Notes: generated by a model from the letters alone, not told the origin. A DNA stretch of 35,281 nucleotides from Aestuariivita boseongensis (GCF_001262635.1 NZ_JXYH01000041.1:1-35281); one strand, 5' to 3'. Shown: positions 25,272 to 33,413, numbered from the stretch's first letter. Program-made: numbers and translations.

Positions 25272-26663
25272 ATGAGCACCGAAGGCCGTTTCCTGTCAGG
25301 CCCCACAATGGGCCATGTGGTGCGCATGACCATGACAGGGGCGGCGGGCATCACCTTTGTCTTCCTTGTCGATGCGATGAACCTCTTTTGGATCGCCATG
25401 CTGGGCGATGCGCGGATGGTGGCGGCGATTGGGTTTGCCTTTGCGATCCAGTTCTTCTCGGTCTCGTCCGGGATCGGGCTGATGATCGCGGCGACGGTGC
25501 TGACCTCGCGGGCCATTGGCGCGGGCGACAGGCAGCGGGCGCGCCAGATTGCGGGAAGTGCTGTTCTGATCGCCTGTCTGGTGCAGGCGGCCATGGCGGC
25601 GCTGATCATCACATTCCGCTATGACATTCTGGAGTTTTCCGGCGCGACCGGAGAGACGCTGGATTTTTCGGCCCGCTATCTGCTGATGACGCTGCCGTCG
25701 CTGGTCACCATGGTGGTCGGTATGGTGGCAAGCGGTGTGTTGCGGGCCGAAGGGGATGGCAAGCGGGCGATGTTCATCACGCTGACATCGGGCACCGTGT
25801 CGGTCTTTCTGGATCCGATGCTGATTTTCGTGCTGGGGCTTGGTCTGGATGGCGCGGCGATCGGGCTGAATGTGTCGCGGCTGGTGCTGATGTGTACGGC
25901 GCTGTATTTCGCGACGCGCACCTATGACCTGATCGCGCGGCCTTCCTTTGCGCAGGCCTGGGCCGATGTGAAACCCTATATGGCGGTGGCGATCCCCGCG
26001 ATCCTGACGCAGATGGCCACGCCTTTCGGCAATTATGTCCTCACCGCTGTTCTGTCGCAATTCGGCGATGACGCGGTGGCGGGCTGGGCCGTGGTGGGGC
26101 GGCTGACGGTTGTGGCCTTTGGGGGGATATTCTCGCTGTCAGGCGCCATCGGCGGGATCTTCGGCCAGAATTACGGGGCCGGGCAGTATGACCGGCTGAT
26201 CAGCACCTATCGCGACGCGATGATCTTCTGCATCGGCTATACGCTGATCGTCTGGGCCCTGCTGGCGGGCTTCAGCGATGCGGTGGGCCGCGCCTTTGGC
26301 CTGACGCCCGGAGGGTTGGAGGTGCTCCATGCCTTCACCCATGTGGGCGCGGGGGCGTTCCTGTTCACCGGCGCCTTCTTCGTGTCGAATGCCGCCTTCA
26401 ACGCGCTGGGCCGGCCCACCCGGGCCACATTCCTGACCTGGATCCGCGACGGCGCGCTGACCTGGCCGGTGGCGGTGTGGTTTGCGGGGCTGGCCGGTGC
26501 GGTGGGCGTGATCTATGCCCAGGCGGCGCTGGGCGTGGTGATGGGGCTTGTGTCGGCGCTGTGGGGCTGGCATTTCGTGCGCAACATCGAAGCAAAAGAC
26601 ATTCAGGTTGATCTCAGGACCCGGCGCGGCTGGCGTGATATCAACGCATTCCGGAGGCGCTGA
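25272..26663 (+). CDS. MATE-family multidrug/Na+ efflux protein
   Basis: 463-residue inner-membrane protein with 12 predicted helices arranged as two homologous halves, each with the MATE pattern (IGFAFAIQFFSVSSGIGLMIAATVLTSRAIG in the first; GGIFGQNYGAGQYDR in the second). Members export cationic drugs or metabolites using Na+ or H+. The start ATG at 25272 follows the MFS stop by three bases, and the stop overlaps the prmA ATG by one base (TGATG). No obvious regulator is adjacent. Confidence 0.9.
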   Translation: MSTEGRFLSGPTMGHVVRMTMTGAAGITFVFLVDAMNLFWIAMLGDARMVAAIGFAFAIQFFSVSSGIGLMIAATVLTSRAIGAGDRQRARQIAGSAVLIACLVQAAMAALIITFRYDILEFSGATGETLDFSARYLLMTLPSLVTMVVGMVASGVLRAEGDGKRAMFITLTSGTVSVFLDPMLIFVLGLGLDGAAIGLNVSRLVLMCTALYFATRTYDLIARPSFAQAWADVKPYMAVAIPAILTQMATPFGNYVLTAVLSQFGDDAVAGWAVVGRLTVVAFGGIFSLSGAIGGIFGQNYGAGQYDRLISTYRDAMIFCIGYTLIVWALLAGFSDAVGRAFGLTPGGLEVLHAFTHVGAGAFLFTGAFFVSNAAFNALGRPTRATFLTWIRDGALTWPVAVWFAGLAGAVGVIYAQAALGVVMGLVSALWGWHFVRNIEAKDIQVDLRTRRGWRDINAFRRR

Positions 26664-27535
26664 TGCCCACCTTCACAGCCTTGACCACTTTGCCCGGAAA
26701 GGCCCAGGCCGAAGCCCTGGGCGACGCGCTGGAACGGATGGAGCCGGAACCCACCGGCATCGGTGTCTTCGAGATGGAGGATGGATCGGGCCTGTGGGAG
26801 ATCGGGGCCTATTTCACCGATGCCCCGGACGAGGCGGCCTTGGCGCTGCTGGCGGCCGCGTTTGACGCCAAACCCTTTGTCGTCTCGGAAGTGCCGGAAA
26901 CCGATTGGGTGGCCCATGTGCGCCGCGAACTTGCCCCGGTCAAGGCCGGACGGTTCTTTGTCTATGGCAGCCATGACGCCGACAAGGTGCCCGATGGGAC
27001 CGAACCCCTGCTGATCGAGGCCGCCATGGCCTTTGGCACCGGGCATCACGGCACCACGTTGGGCTGCCTGCTGGCGCTCGATAGCCTGATCGAGGATGGC
27101 TTTGCCCCGCGCAGCGTTGCCGATATCGGCTGCGGCACGGCCGTTCTGGCCATGGCTGCCGCGCGGATCTGGGATGCGACGATCCTGGCCAGCGATATTG
27201 ATCAGGTGGCGGTGGATGTGGCGGAGGCCAATCTGAAAGCCAACGGGCTGGAGGGGCGGGTCAGCTGCCTTGAAGCGGCCGGATTTGACCATCCCGACCT
27301 GCAATCGGCCGCGCCTTACGATCTGATTTTCGCAAATATCCTGAAAGGCCCCCTGATTGCCCTCGCGCCTGACCTTTTTCGCCACAATTCGGATGGGGGA
27401 TTCGCGATTCTGTCGGGGATTCTGAACGAACAGGCCGATCAGGTGGTCGAGGTTTATCAAGCACTTGGATACAATCTGGTCAGTCGCAACAGTATTGTCG
27501 ACTGGACGACGCTAGTCCTGCGAAAGAAGGCATAA
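26663..27535 (+). CDS. prmA: Ribosomal protein L11 methyltransferase
   Basis: 290-residue SAM-dependent enzyme. The N-terminal substrate-recognition domain (about 1-100) precedes a Rossmann fold with motif I VADIGCGTAVLAMAAA starting at residue 152. AFGTGHHGTT (about 123-132) and the motif FANILKGPL are hallmarks of PrmA. It trimethylates lysines and the N-terminus of L11 in the 50S subunit. The ATG at 26663 overlaps the MATE stop by one base, with GGAGG at 26653-26657 (GGAGGCGCTG). Its co-location with two efflux pumps is probably operon organisation rather than a shared pathway. Confidence 0.95.
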   Translation: MPTFTALTTLPGKAQAEALGDALERMEPEPTGIGVFEMEDGSGLWEIGAYFTDAPDEAALALLAAAFDAKPFVVSEVPETDWVAHVRRELAPVKAGRFFVYGSHDADKVPDGTEPLLIEAAMAFGTGHHGTTLGCLLALDSLIEDGFAPRSVADIGCGTAVLAMAAARIWDATILASDIDQVAVDVAEANLKANGLEGRVSCLEAAGFDHPDLQSAAPYDLIFANILKGPLIALAPDLFRHNSDGGFAILSGILNEQADQVVEVYQALGYNLVSRNSIVDWTTLVLRKKA

Positions 27536-27640
27536 ATAAGCCCAATTTTTCTTGAGATTGGGGCAGTTGCCCAGATTTTGCCACATTTCAGACGTAACTC
27601 TTTCACATCCGCTGGTGGGGGCCAGTGTGGAGTAGCTGTC

Positions 27641-27991
27641 ATGGGATTGGGTGACGAGAAAAACCAATTCAAGAAACGCCTGCGCAAGCTTGAGCGTAAG
27701 AACCGCGCGATGGAGCGCGGGTTTACCACTCAACTGCGCTCGGACGGGTTGCTGATTGTCAAGCCAAAGCGCCGGTCCGGGGTGATTTCGCTTCGGTCAG
27801 TCCTGTTTTTCCTGGCCGCGTTCATCCTGTTCAAGGGCCTGTCTCTCGCCCATGTGGGGCAGGTGACCTATGACGCCAATGTTGCCGAACTGGCCGGGGG
27901 CACCTTCGTCGAACAGATGGGAGCTGCTGTCATGCAAAGCGATCCGGTATCGGAGTTCGTCGCTCATCATTTGAGAACGGTTATGAAGTAA
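27641..27991 (+). CDS. Small single-helix membrane protein, unknown function
   Basis: 116-residue protein not recognised. Residues 1-48 are strongly basic and helical (KKRLRKLERKNRAMERGF), a hydrophobic helix covers about 49-68, and residues 70-116 would be periplasmic. The topology is N-in/C-out by the positive-inside rule. The ATG at 27641 is chosen with GGAG at 27629-27632; an upstream frame to 27578 is less plausible. It lies 105 bases after prmA in the same direction. That gap has a small stem GGGCA-GT-TGCCC at 27562-27573 but no clear T-tract. Confidence 0.6.
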   Translation: MGLGDEKNQFKKRLRKLERKNRAMERGFTTQLRSDGLLIVKPKRRSGVISLRSVLFFLAAFILFKGLSLAHVGQVTYDANVAELAGGTFVEQMGAAVMQSDPVSEFVAHHLRTVMK

Positions 27992-28049
27992 ACCCGCGGA
28001 TGGGTAGTAACGAGTGATTTGAGTACGGAATACGTGTTTTAAAAAGTAA

Positions 28050-28081
28050 AGCGCCGCGTCGACCATGGGTCGCGCGGCGCT
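28050..28081 (-). terminator. Strong stem-loop terminator downstream of the DUF1127 gene
   Basis: AGCGCCGCG (28050-28058) and CGCGGCGCT (28073-28081) pair, continued by CGACC/GGTCG (28060-28064 with 28068-28072) after one bulged T, giving about 14 bp with an ATG loop. On the minus strand it is followed by TTTACTTTTTAAAAC. A second palindrome TTTCGGCC/GGCCGAAA (28087-28104) lies between it and the stop. It may also stop the plus-strand gene ending at 27991. Confidence 0.75.
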
Positions 28082-28110
28082 GTTCATTTCGGCCAGGGCC
28101 GAAAGAAAAC

Positions 28111-28329
28111 TCAGTTCAGTTTGTTCGTGATTGCGACCATGTCGATATCGCCGCGAACCAGACCGATGTCTTCCAGTTCACGATCCGACAGTTTGGCCAG
28201 CGCATTGCGGGTCACGCGTGCGTCATTCCAGGCCACGACGGTGGCAATAACAGTGTTCAAGGCGACGCCGATGCGACCAAACAGGCCGGGCGCGCCATAA
28301 GTGGTACGGCTGGTGTCAAAAGTTGCCAT
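28111..28329 (-). CDS. DUF1127 domain small protein (YjiS-like)
   Basis: 72-residue protein whose C-terminal half (LAKLSDRELEDIGLVRGDIDMV) is the DUF1127 signature; the N-terminal part has a hydrophobic patch (LFGRIGVALNTVIATVVAW). Such small proteins are abundant in alphaproteobacteria. Some bind RNA and affect phosphate or stress metabolism, but this one's role is not known. An AAGGAG site precedes the ATG at 28329, and it ends at a strong stem-loop. It is alone on its strand. Confidence 0.85.
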   Translation of the reverse strand: MATFDTSRTTYGAPGLFGRIGVALNTVIATVVAWNDARVTRNALAKLSDRELEDIGLVRGDIDMVAITNKLN

Positions 28330-28657
28330 ATCCAGTCTCCTTATCTAGCGTTGCTCTTGTTTCGTTCCGATGGGCGGCAGATAGTGATGCTTTTTTGGGC
28401 CCGCAAGCCGCGAAAATCGCATGTTTGATATGCAGCCATTGCATGTCTCGGATTTGCCATAAGGTAATGAAATTTTTACCAAAATTCCGATGGGCGCATG
28501 TCGTTTTCAGACCTCGCCCATGTCGGATTTCGCCCTGATGTCGCGGCGGTCAGTCCGGGTGTCGCTTTTGGGCGCAGGGCGGGAATGGCTTGGCAGGTGT
28601 TCGCGTTTCGTGCTACTGCCGTAAAAAAGCAACAAACAGGCTGAGCAGGGTCCAGAG
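28330..28657. other. Gene-free control region between the DUF1127 gene and ruvC
   Basis: 328 bases without a gene. It holds a minus-strand promoter candidate and a 12-mer, TTCCGATGGGCG, present at 28365-28376 and again at 28485-28496, with a near inverted copy at 28515-28527. The plus-strand promoter for ruvC is not clear; TTGGCA-18-TACTGC near 28590 is weak. Confidence 0.5.
28378..28406 (-). promoter_or_regulatory. Candidate promoter for the DUF1127 gene
   Basis: On the minus strand TTGCGG (28406-28401) and TATCTG (28383-28378) are separated by 17 bases, about 50 bases upstream of the start codon. It is a pattern match only. A TTCCGATGGGCG copy lies just downstream at 28365-28376. Confidence 0.35.
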
Positions 28658-29161
28658 ATGCGCGTTATGGGAATTGATCCCGGCCTCAGAAACCTCGGCT
28701 GGGGCGTGATCGACTCGCAGGGGGGGCGGTTGTCTCACGTCGCGAACGGGGTCTGCCGGTCCGGTGCGGGCGATCTGGCCGCGCGGCTGCTTGAGCTGCA
28801 CCGCCAACTGACCGAGGTGATCGAGCGTTTCGCCCCGCAGGCAGCAGCGGTCGAACAGACCTTTGTCAACAAGGACGCGGCGGGCACGCTGAAGCTGGGC
28901 CAGGCGCGGGGGATTGCGCTTTTGGTACCCGCGCAGTTTGGCCTGAACGTCGGGGAATATGCGCCCAACAGCGTGAAAAAGGCAGTGGTGGGCGTGGGCC
29001 ATGCCGACAAGGTACAGGTGGATCACATGGTGCGGATGCAATTGCCCGGCTGCGATCCCGAAAGCCCCGACGCCGCCGATGCGCTGGCCATCGCGCTGTG
29101 CCATGCCTTCCATTTGCAAAGCGCAGGCTCGCTGAGCCGCGCCGTGAAGGCCGCGTCATGA
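28658..29161 (+). CDS. ruvC: Holliday junction resolvase RuvC
   Basis: 167-residue endonuclease. The four catalytic acidic residues are all present at the E. coli positions: Asp7 ([13 protein letters not shown]), Glu66 (AAVEQTFV), Asp138 and Asp141 ([10 protein letters not shown]). It cuts Holliday junctions symmetrically within the RuvABC complex. The ATG at 28658 has a weak AGCAGGG site. Its stop overlaps the ruvA start by four bases (ATGA), so translation is coupled. Confidence 0.97.
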   Translation: MRVMGIDPGLRNLGWGVIDSQGGRLSHVANGVCRSGAGDLAARLLELHRQLTEVIERFAPQAAAVEQTFVNKDAAGTLKLGQARGIALLVPAQFGLNVGEYAPNSVKKAVVGVGHADKVQVDHMVRMQLPGCDPESPDAADALAIALCHAFHLQSAGSLSRAVKAAS

Positions 29162-29832
29162 TCGGGCGGCTGACGGGACGGCTGGATTACCGGGCCGAGG
29201 ATCACGTGCTGATCGATGTGCGTGGTGTGGGATACATCGTCTATGTCTCCGACCGCACGATGGCGGGCCTGCCCGGTGCGGGCGAGCCGGTTTCGCTCTA
29301 TACCGATCTGGTGGTGCGTGAAGATCTGATGCAGCTCTTTGGCTTTCCCAGCCTGATCGAGAAGGAATGGCACCGGCTGTTGATGTCTGTGCAGGGCGTG
29401 GGCGCGAAGGCGTCGCTGGCCATTCTGGGCACGCTGGGCGCCGATGGCGTGGGCCGCGCGATTGCGCTGGGCGATTGGGGGGCTGTGAAGGCCGCCAAGG
29501 GGATTGGGCCGAAGATTGCGCAGCGCGTGGTGCTGGATCTGAAGGATAAAGCGCCGTCGGTGATGGCGATGGGGGCCACTCCGCATGAGATCCTGGGCGG
29601 CGGCGATGCCGAGGTGATCGAGGCGGATGCGCCTGCGCCCGCGCCTGCGCGCAAGTCTCCTGCGCCCAGCAGCGCCTCGGCGCAGGCAGAGGCTTTGTCG
29701 GCGCTATCGAACCTGGGCTATGGCCCGTCCGAGGCGGCCTCGGCCGTGGCGCAGGCCGCCGGCGAGGCGCCGGAGGCAGACACCGCCGCGCTGATCCGCG
29801 CGGCGCTGAAGCTGCTGGCGCCGAAAGGGTAG
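29158..29832 (+). CDS. ruvA: Holliday junction branch migration protein RuvA
   Basis: 224-residue protein with three domains: an OB fold ([12 protein letters not shown] ... [17 protein letters not shown], about 1-65), tandem helix-hairpin-helix motifs ([14 protein letters not shown] and [15 protein letters not shown], about 70-140), and domain III (about 178-224), which contacts RuvB. A proline/alanine-rich linker joins them and is longer than in E. coli (203 residues). RuvA binds the four-way junction and positions the RuvB motors. Start ATG at 29158 inside the ruvC stop. Confidence 0.96.
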   Translation: MIGRLTGRLDYRAEDHVLIDVRGVGYIVYVSDRTMAGLPGAGEPVSLYTDLVVREDLMQLFGFPSLIEKEWHRLLMSVQGVGAKASLAILGTLGADGVGRAIALGDWGAVKAAKGIGPKIAQRVVLDLKDKAPSVMAMGATPHEILGGGDAEVIEADAPAPAPARKSPAPSSASAQAEALSALSNLGYGPSEAASAVAQAAGEAPEADTAALIRAALKLLAPKG

Positions 29833-29835
29833 GGT

Positions 29836-30855
29836 ATGATTGACGCCGATCCCACCCTGCGCCCCGATCCTTTGCCCGAGGATAACGACCGCGCTCTGCG
29901 CCCGCAGATGTTGGATGATTTCATCGGTCAGGCCGAGGCGCGGGCGAATCTGCGCGTCTTCATCCAGTCCGCTCGCCAGCGGGGTGAAGCGATGGATCAC
30001 ACGCTGTTTCACGGCCCCCCCGGTCTGGGCAAAACCACGCTGGCGCAGATCATGGCGCGGGAATTGGGGGTGAATTTCCGCATGACCTCGGGGCCCGTTC
30101 TGGCCAAGGCGGGGGATCTGGCGGCGATCCTCACCAATCTCGAGGCGCGCGATGTTCTGTTTATCGACGAAATCCATCGGCTGAACCCGGCGGTGGAAGA
30201 GGTGCTTTATCCCGCGCTTGAGGATTTCGAGCTGGATCTGGTGATCGGCGAAGGCCCCGCCGCGCGCACGGTGCGGATCGAATTGCAGCCCTTTACCCTG
30301 GTGGGCGCGACCACGCGGATGGGGCTTTTGACGACGCCCCTGCGCGACCGGTTCGGTATTCCGGTGCGGCTGCAATTCTATGAGGTGGATGAGTTGCACG
30401 AGATCGTCACCCGCAATGCCCGCAAGCTGGGCGCGCCCGCCGATGACGCCGGCGCGCGCGAGATCGCGAAGCGGGCGCGGGGCACACCACGGATCGCGGG
30501 GCGGCTTTTGCGCCGGGTGGTGGATTTCGCCGTGGTCGAGGGTGACGGGACGATCACCCAGGAACTGGCGGATCGCGCGCTGACGCGGCTGGGTGTGGAT
30601 CATCGGGGCCTTGACGGGGCCGACCGGCGCTATCTGCGGCTGGTGGCCGAGAATTACAGCGGTGGACCTGTGGGGGTGGAGACGTTATCAGCCGCGCTGA
30701 GCGAGGCGCGCGATGCCATCGAAGAGGTGATCGAGCCCTATCTGCTGCAGCAGGGCCTGATCCAGCGCACGCCGCGGGGCCGGATGCTGGCGCAGAAGGC
30801 CTGGGATCATCTGGGGATGGATGCGCCTAAGGGGCAAAGCGATCTCTTTGGGTGA
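29836..30855 (+). CDS. ruvB: Holliday junction ATP-dependent helicase RuvB
   Basis: 339-residue AAA+ motor. Walker A GPPGLGKT is at residues 60-67, Walker B IDEIH at 110-114, the arginine finger is Arg170 in TPLRDRFG, and sensor 2 is [13 protein letters not shown]. The C-terminal winged helix ([11 protein letters not shown]) binds DNA. It drives branch migration with RuvA. It starts three bases after the ruvA stop, completing the ruvCAB operon. Length and motifs are standard. Confidence 0.97.
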   Translation: MIDADPTLRPDPLPEDNDRALRPQMLDDFIGQAEARANLRVFIQSARQRGEAMDHTLFHGPPGLGKTTLAQIMARELGVNFRMTSGPVLAKAGDLAAILTNLEARDVLFIDEIHRLNPAVEEVLYPALEDFELDLVIGEGPAARTVRIELQPFTLVGATTRMGLLTTPLRDRFGIPVRLQFYEVDELHEIVTRNARKLGAPADDAGAREIAKRARGTPRIAGRLLRRVVDFAVVEGDGTITQELADRALTRLGVDHRGLDGADRRYLRLVAENYSGGPVGVETLSAALSEARDAIEEVIEPYLLQQGLIQRTPRGRMLAQKAWDHLGMDAPKGQSDLFG

Positions 30856-30868
30856 TCGGTTGTGATGC

Positions 30869-30888
30869 GTATTTGAGGCAAGAAGAAG
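30869..30888 (+). repeat. Copy 2 of the GTATTT...AAGAAGAAG motif, abutting a start codon
   Basis: GTATTTGAGGCAAGAAGAAG ends directly at the ATG of the next gene, and resembles 20877-20897 on the opposite strand. Here the purine tract may serve as an unusually close ribosome site. Confidence 0.4.
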
Positions 30889-31512
30889 ATGCAGGCCAGT
30901 GAGATAGAGGCGCTGTTCACGCGCGAAGACGGGCAGTTTTTGTTTGCCCGCTGGGGGCGGCCCATCGCGCCCGTGGTGATTGGCGTGGAAGATGAAACGC
31001 TGCAGGTGGTCAAAGGCGCGCTGGAGGCGGTGTGTGTGCTGTCGGGCCACAAGATGGCCGAGACCGATCCAGAGCTGGGCGCGAACCTGATGATCTTTTT
31101 CTTCCGCGACTGGGCGGAATTGCCCGACGTGCCGAACCTGGATCGGTTGGTGCCGGATCTGGGGCCTCTGGTGGCGCGGTTGGAGGCGGCGGAGGCCAAT
31201 CAATACCGGGTGTTTCGGTTTGATAAGGCTGGCGCAATTCAGGCGGCATTCGTGTTTTTGCGCATGGATGAGCATCTGAGCGCGGTGCCCGCCGAGACGC
31301 TTGCGCTGTCTCAGGTGGTTCAGACGATACTTTTGTGGTCTGACACCGCGTTTCGGGATCGCTCGCCCCTTGCCGTGGCGGGGGAGAAGACTGTGCTGCG
31401 CCCCGATATCGCGTCGGTCATTCGCGCGGCCTATGACCCGGTGATGCCGGATGTGGCGCAGGATGCATCCCACGCGTTGCGGCTGGCCGCGCGGGTGGGG
31501 CTGGAGAACTGA
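30889..31512 (+). CDS. Hypothetical protein downstream of ruvB
   Basis: 207-residue cytosolic-looking protein that I do not recognise. There is no signal peptide or membrane helix. Visible features are an N-terminal half with mixed alpha/beta character (GQFLFARWGRPIAPVVIGVEDE, then LMIFFFRDWAEL) and a helical C-terminus (DASHALRLAARVGLEN). The ATG at 30889 is preceded directly by AAGAAGAAG rather than a spaced Shine-Dalgarno. It lies 33 bases after ruvB and probably rides on the ruv transcript. The composition is like its neighbours, so it is not obviously foreign. Confidence 0.65.
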   Translation: MQASEIEALFTREDGQFLFARWGRPIAPVVIGVEDETLQVVKGALEAVCVLSGHKMAETDPELGANLMIFFFRDWAELPDVPNLDRLVPDLGPLVARLEAAEANQYRVFRFDKAGAIQAAFVFLRMDEHLSAVPAETLALSQVVQTILLWSDTAFRDRSPLAVAGEKTVLRPDIASVIRAAYDPVMPDVAQDASHALRLAARVGLEN

Positions 31513-31544
31513 TCGGCCTTTTTACGCGGGTCTTTTTGCTGCGC

Positions 31545-31575
31545 TAAAACTCTTGACCAAAACAGTTGAGTTTTA
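31545..31575 (+). promoter_or_regulatory. Inverted repeat and promoter-like element upstream of the sulfite dehydrogenase genes
   Basis: TAAAACTC (31545-31552) and GAGTTTTA (31568-31575) are perfect 8-base arms 15 bases apart, and a TTGACC (31553-31558) -35-like box lies between them. This is consistent with a regulated promoter for the operon starting at 31630. A matching -10 box is not clear (TACGCC or TACGTC downstream). Confidence 0.35.
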
Positions 31576-31629
31576 CGCCGCTTACGCTACGTCATTTGTC
31601 TCGTTCATGTTCTTTGGGAGGAGAGCGAC

Positions 31630-32880
31630 GTGAAAGACCATAGTGACCTGAATAACGATCTGAGCCCCGGTATCGAAACGGCCGAGAACGAGGGCCGCCG
31701 CAGGTTCCTGCGCGGCGCGGGCTATGCCACGGTGGCGGGGTTGGCTGTGCCATTCGCCGCCAATCTGCCGGAGGGGTTTGTGCCCGCGGCTTTTGCCGAT
31801 GAGAACCCGCTGGCCGATAAGGACGGGCTGACCCTTTTGGGCGACCGGCCCGTGAACGCGGAGACGCCTGCGCATCTGCTGGATGATGCGATCACGCCCA
31901 CCAACCGCCATTTCATCCGCAACAATGGCCTGCTGCCGGACAGTATGGATGCCGACAGTTGGGAACTGACCATCGACGGGTTTGTGGACAATCCGATGAC
32001 GCTGACCATCGCGGATCTGCGCGAGCGGTTCGAGGTGATCACCCGCGCCCTGCATATCGAATGCGGCGGCAATGGCCGGTCGGCCTTTGATCCGCCTGCG
32101 CGCGGCAACCAGTGGACCGTCGGCGCCGTGGCCTGTTCGGAATGGACCGGCGTGCGCCTGAAAGACGTGCTGGAGGCGGCGGGCGTCCAAGCGGCTGCGG
32201 TTTATACCGGGCATGAGGGGGCTGACATTCACCTGTCGGGCGATCCCGACAAGCTTCCCCTGTCGCGGGGGCTGCCGATTGAAAAGGCGCTGGATGAAAC
32301 CGTCATGATCGCCTTCGAGATGAACGGAGCCCCCCTGCACCCGATGAACGGCGCGCCTTTGCGGTTGGTTGTGCCGGGCTGGCCGGGGTCGTGCTCGCAG
32401 AAATGGCTGACACGGATCTGGGTGCGCGACGTGGAACATGACGGAGAGAAGATGGGTGGCAAATCCTATCGTATGCCCGCCTATCCCGTGGCACCCGGTA
32501 CCGATGTGCCCAATGAGGATATGGTGATCATGGAGGCGATGCCGGTCAAATCGCTGGTCACGTTCCCCGCAAACGGGGCCGAAACAGGCCTGTCAACCGA
32601 AGTGCGCGGCCATGCCTGGGTGGGCGACCGCACGGTGGAGCGTCTGCAGGTGTCGACCGATTTCGGTGCGACCTGGTCGGATGCCGAGTTGGACGCGCCG
32701 GTCAATCCGGGCGCCTGGCAGAACTGGCGGGCAAATGTCAGCTTCCCGATGGCGGGCTATTACGAGATCTGGGCGCGCGCGACCGACAGTGCCGGTGTCT
32801 CGCAGCCCCATGCGATTTCGTGGAACCCGCGGGGCTATGGCAACAACTCGATGCACCGCGTCGGGGTCAGCGCCAGTTGA
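31630..32880 (+). CDS. sorA: Sulfite dehydrogenase, molybdopterin subunit (SorA/SorT-like)
   Basis: 416-residue periplasmic oxidoreductase. A twin-arginine signal (RRRFLRG at 23-29) ends near AFA, residue 56. The oxidoreductase molybdopterin-binding domain (about 85-290) contains Cys145 in HIECGGNGR, the expected molybdenum ligand. The C-terminal dimerisation domain follows (about 305-410, ending GNNSMHRV). It oxidises sulfite to sulfate and passes electrons to cytochrome c; a small cytochrome gene follows at once. The GTG at 31630 has GGGAGGAGAG about five bases upstream. SoxC is a relative, but the neighbour is not a SoxD dihaem protein and no other sox gene is visible. Confidence 0.85.
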   Translation: MKDHSDLNNDLSPGIETAENEGRRRFLRGAGYATVAGLAVPFAANLPEGFVPAAFADENPLADKDGLTLLGDRPVNAETPAHLLDDAITPTNRHFIRNNGLLPDSMDADSWELTIDGFVDNPMTLTIADLRERFEVITRALHIECGGNGRSAFDPPARGNQWTVGAVACSEWTGVRLKDVLEAAGVQAAAVYTGHEGADIHLSGDPDKLPLSRGLPIEKALDETVMIAFEMNGAPLHPMNGAPLRLVVPGWPGSCSQKWLTRIWVRDVEHDGEKMGGKSYRMPAYPVAPGTDVPNEDMVIMEAMPVKSLVTFPANGAETGLSTEVRGHAWVGDRTVERLQVSTDFGATWSDAELDAPVNPGAWQNWRANVSFPMAGYYEIWARATDSAGVSQPHAISWNPRGYGNNSMHRVGVSAS

Positions 32881-32955
32881 TCGTGAACTGAACACAGGCG
32901 GGGCGCGGCTGTTTTCGGGGCCGCGCCCCGTTCATGCTGCAAGGAGATTGACCTG

Positions 32956-33315
32956 ATGATGACCAAAAAGGCCTCTGTGCTGGCCGCTCTTGCCTGCGCG
33001 GGGAGTGTCGGCACGGGTGTTGCGCTGGCTGAGACGACCGTGACCGATGATCAGGGGCGCACGGAAGTGATCTATGACGTGGGCATTCTGCATCCCATGC
33101 CGGGCGCGCAGCTGACCTATGATTACTGCACCGTCTGCCATTCCGAAATGATCATTGCGCAGCAGGGTCAGACCCGCGACGGCTGGGACGAGATCCTGGT
33201 CTGGATGGTCGACGAGATGGGCATGGGCGAGATTGACGAGACCGATCGCGAGATGATCCTGGATTATCTGGCGACCTATTACAGCCCGGATCGTCCGCAT
33301 TTTCCCCAGAACTGA
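32956..33315 (+). CDS. sorB: Monohaem cytochrome c subunit of sulfite dehydrogenase (SorB-like)
   Basis: 119-residue periplasmic protein with a Sec signal (residues 1-25, ending VALA) and one haem-binding CTVCH motif (Cys58, Cys61, His62). Candidate axial methionines lie in the acidic C-terminal half (MVDEMGMGEIDETD). It fits the role of electron acceptor for the preceding molybdenum enzyme. AAGGAG at 32941-32946 precedes the ATG at 32956; a second ATG follows immediately. It is 75 bases after sorA, on the same transcript. The name SorB rests on context and size rather than close identity. Confidence 0.75.
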   Translation: MMTKKASVLAALACAGSVGTGVALAETTVTDDQGRTEVIYDVGILHPMPGAQLTYDYCTVCHSEMIIAQQGQTRDGWDEILVWMVDEMGMGEIDETDREMILDYLATYYSPDRPHFPQN

Positions 33316-33340
33316 CGGCGTGACTTGCCTTGGCTTGGCT

Positions 33341-33413
33341 GGGCGGTGCCGCGGCGCCGCCCGGGCACGAAATGCCCGTCTTGAACCCCTGTGCTGCGCA
33401 CCATACGGTGCGC
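33341..33413. repeat. Three successive hairpins between sorB and ybgC
   Basis: Stem 1: 33341-33362 (GGGCGGTGCC with GGCGCCGCCC, one wobble). Stem 2: CGGGCA-CGAAA-TGCCCG at 33362-33378. Stem 3: GCGCACC-ATAC-GGTGCGC at 33396-33413. None has a T-tract, so transcript stabilisation or a Rho-associated end is as likely as intrinsic termination. Stem 3 ends seven bases before the ybgC ribosome site (GAGGAGG, 33421-33427). Confidence 0.5.

Noticed and set aside
31630-33315. SoxCD sulfur dehydrogenase
   Set aside because: The cytochrome is a 119-residue monohaem protein, unlike SoxD, and no other sox genes are nearby; a sulfite dehydrogenase fits better.
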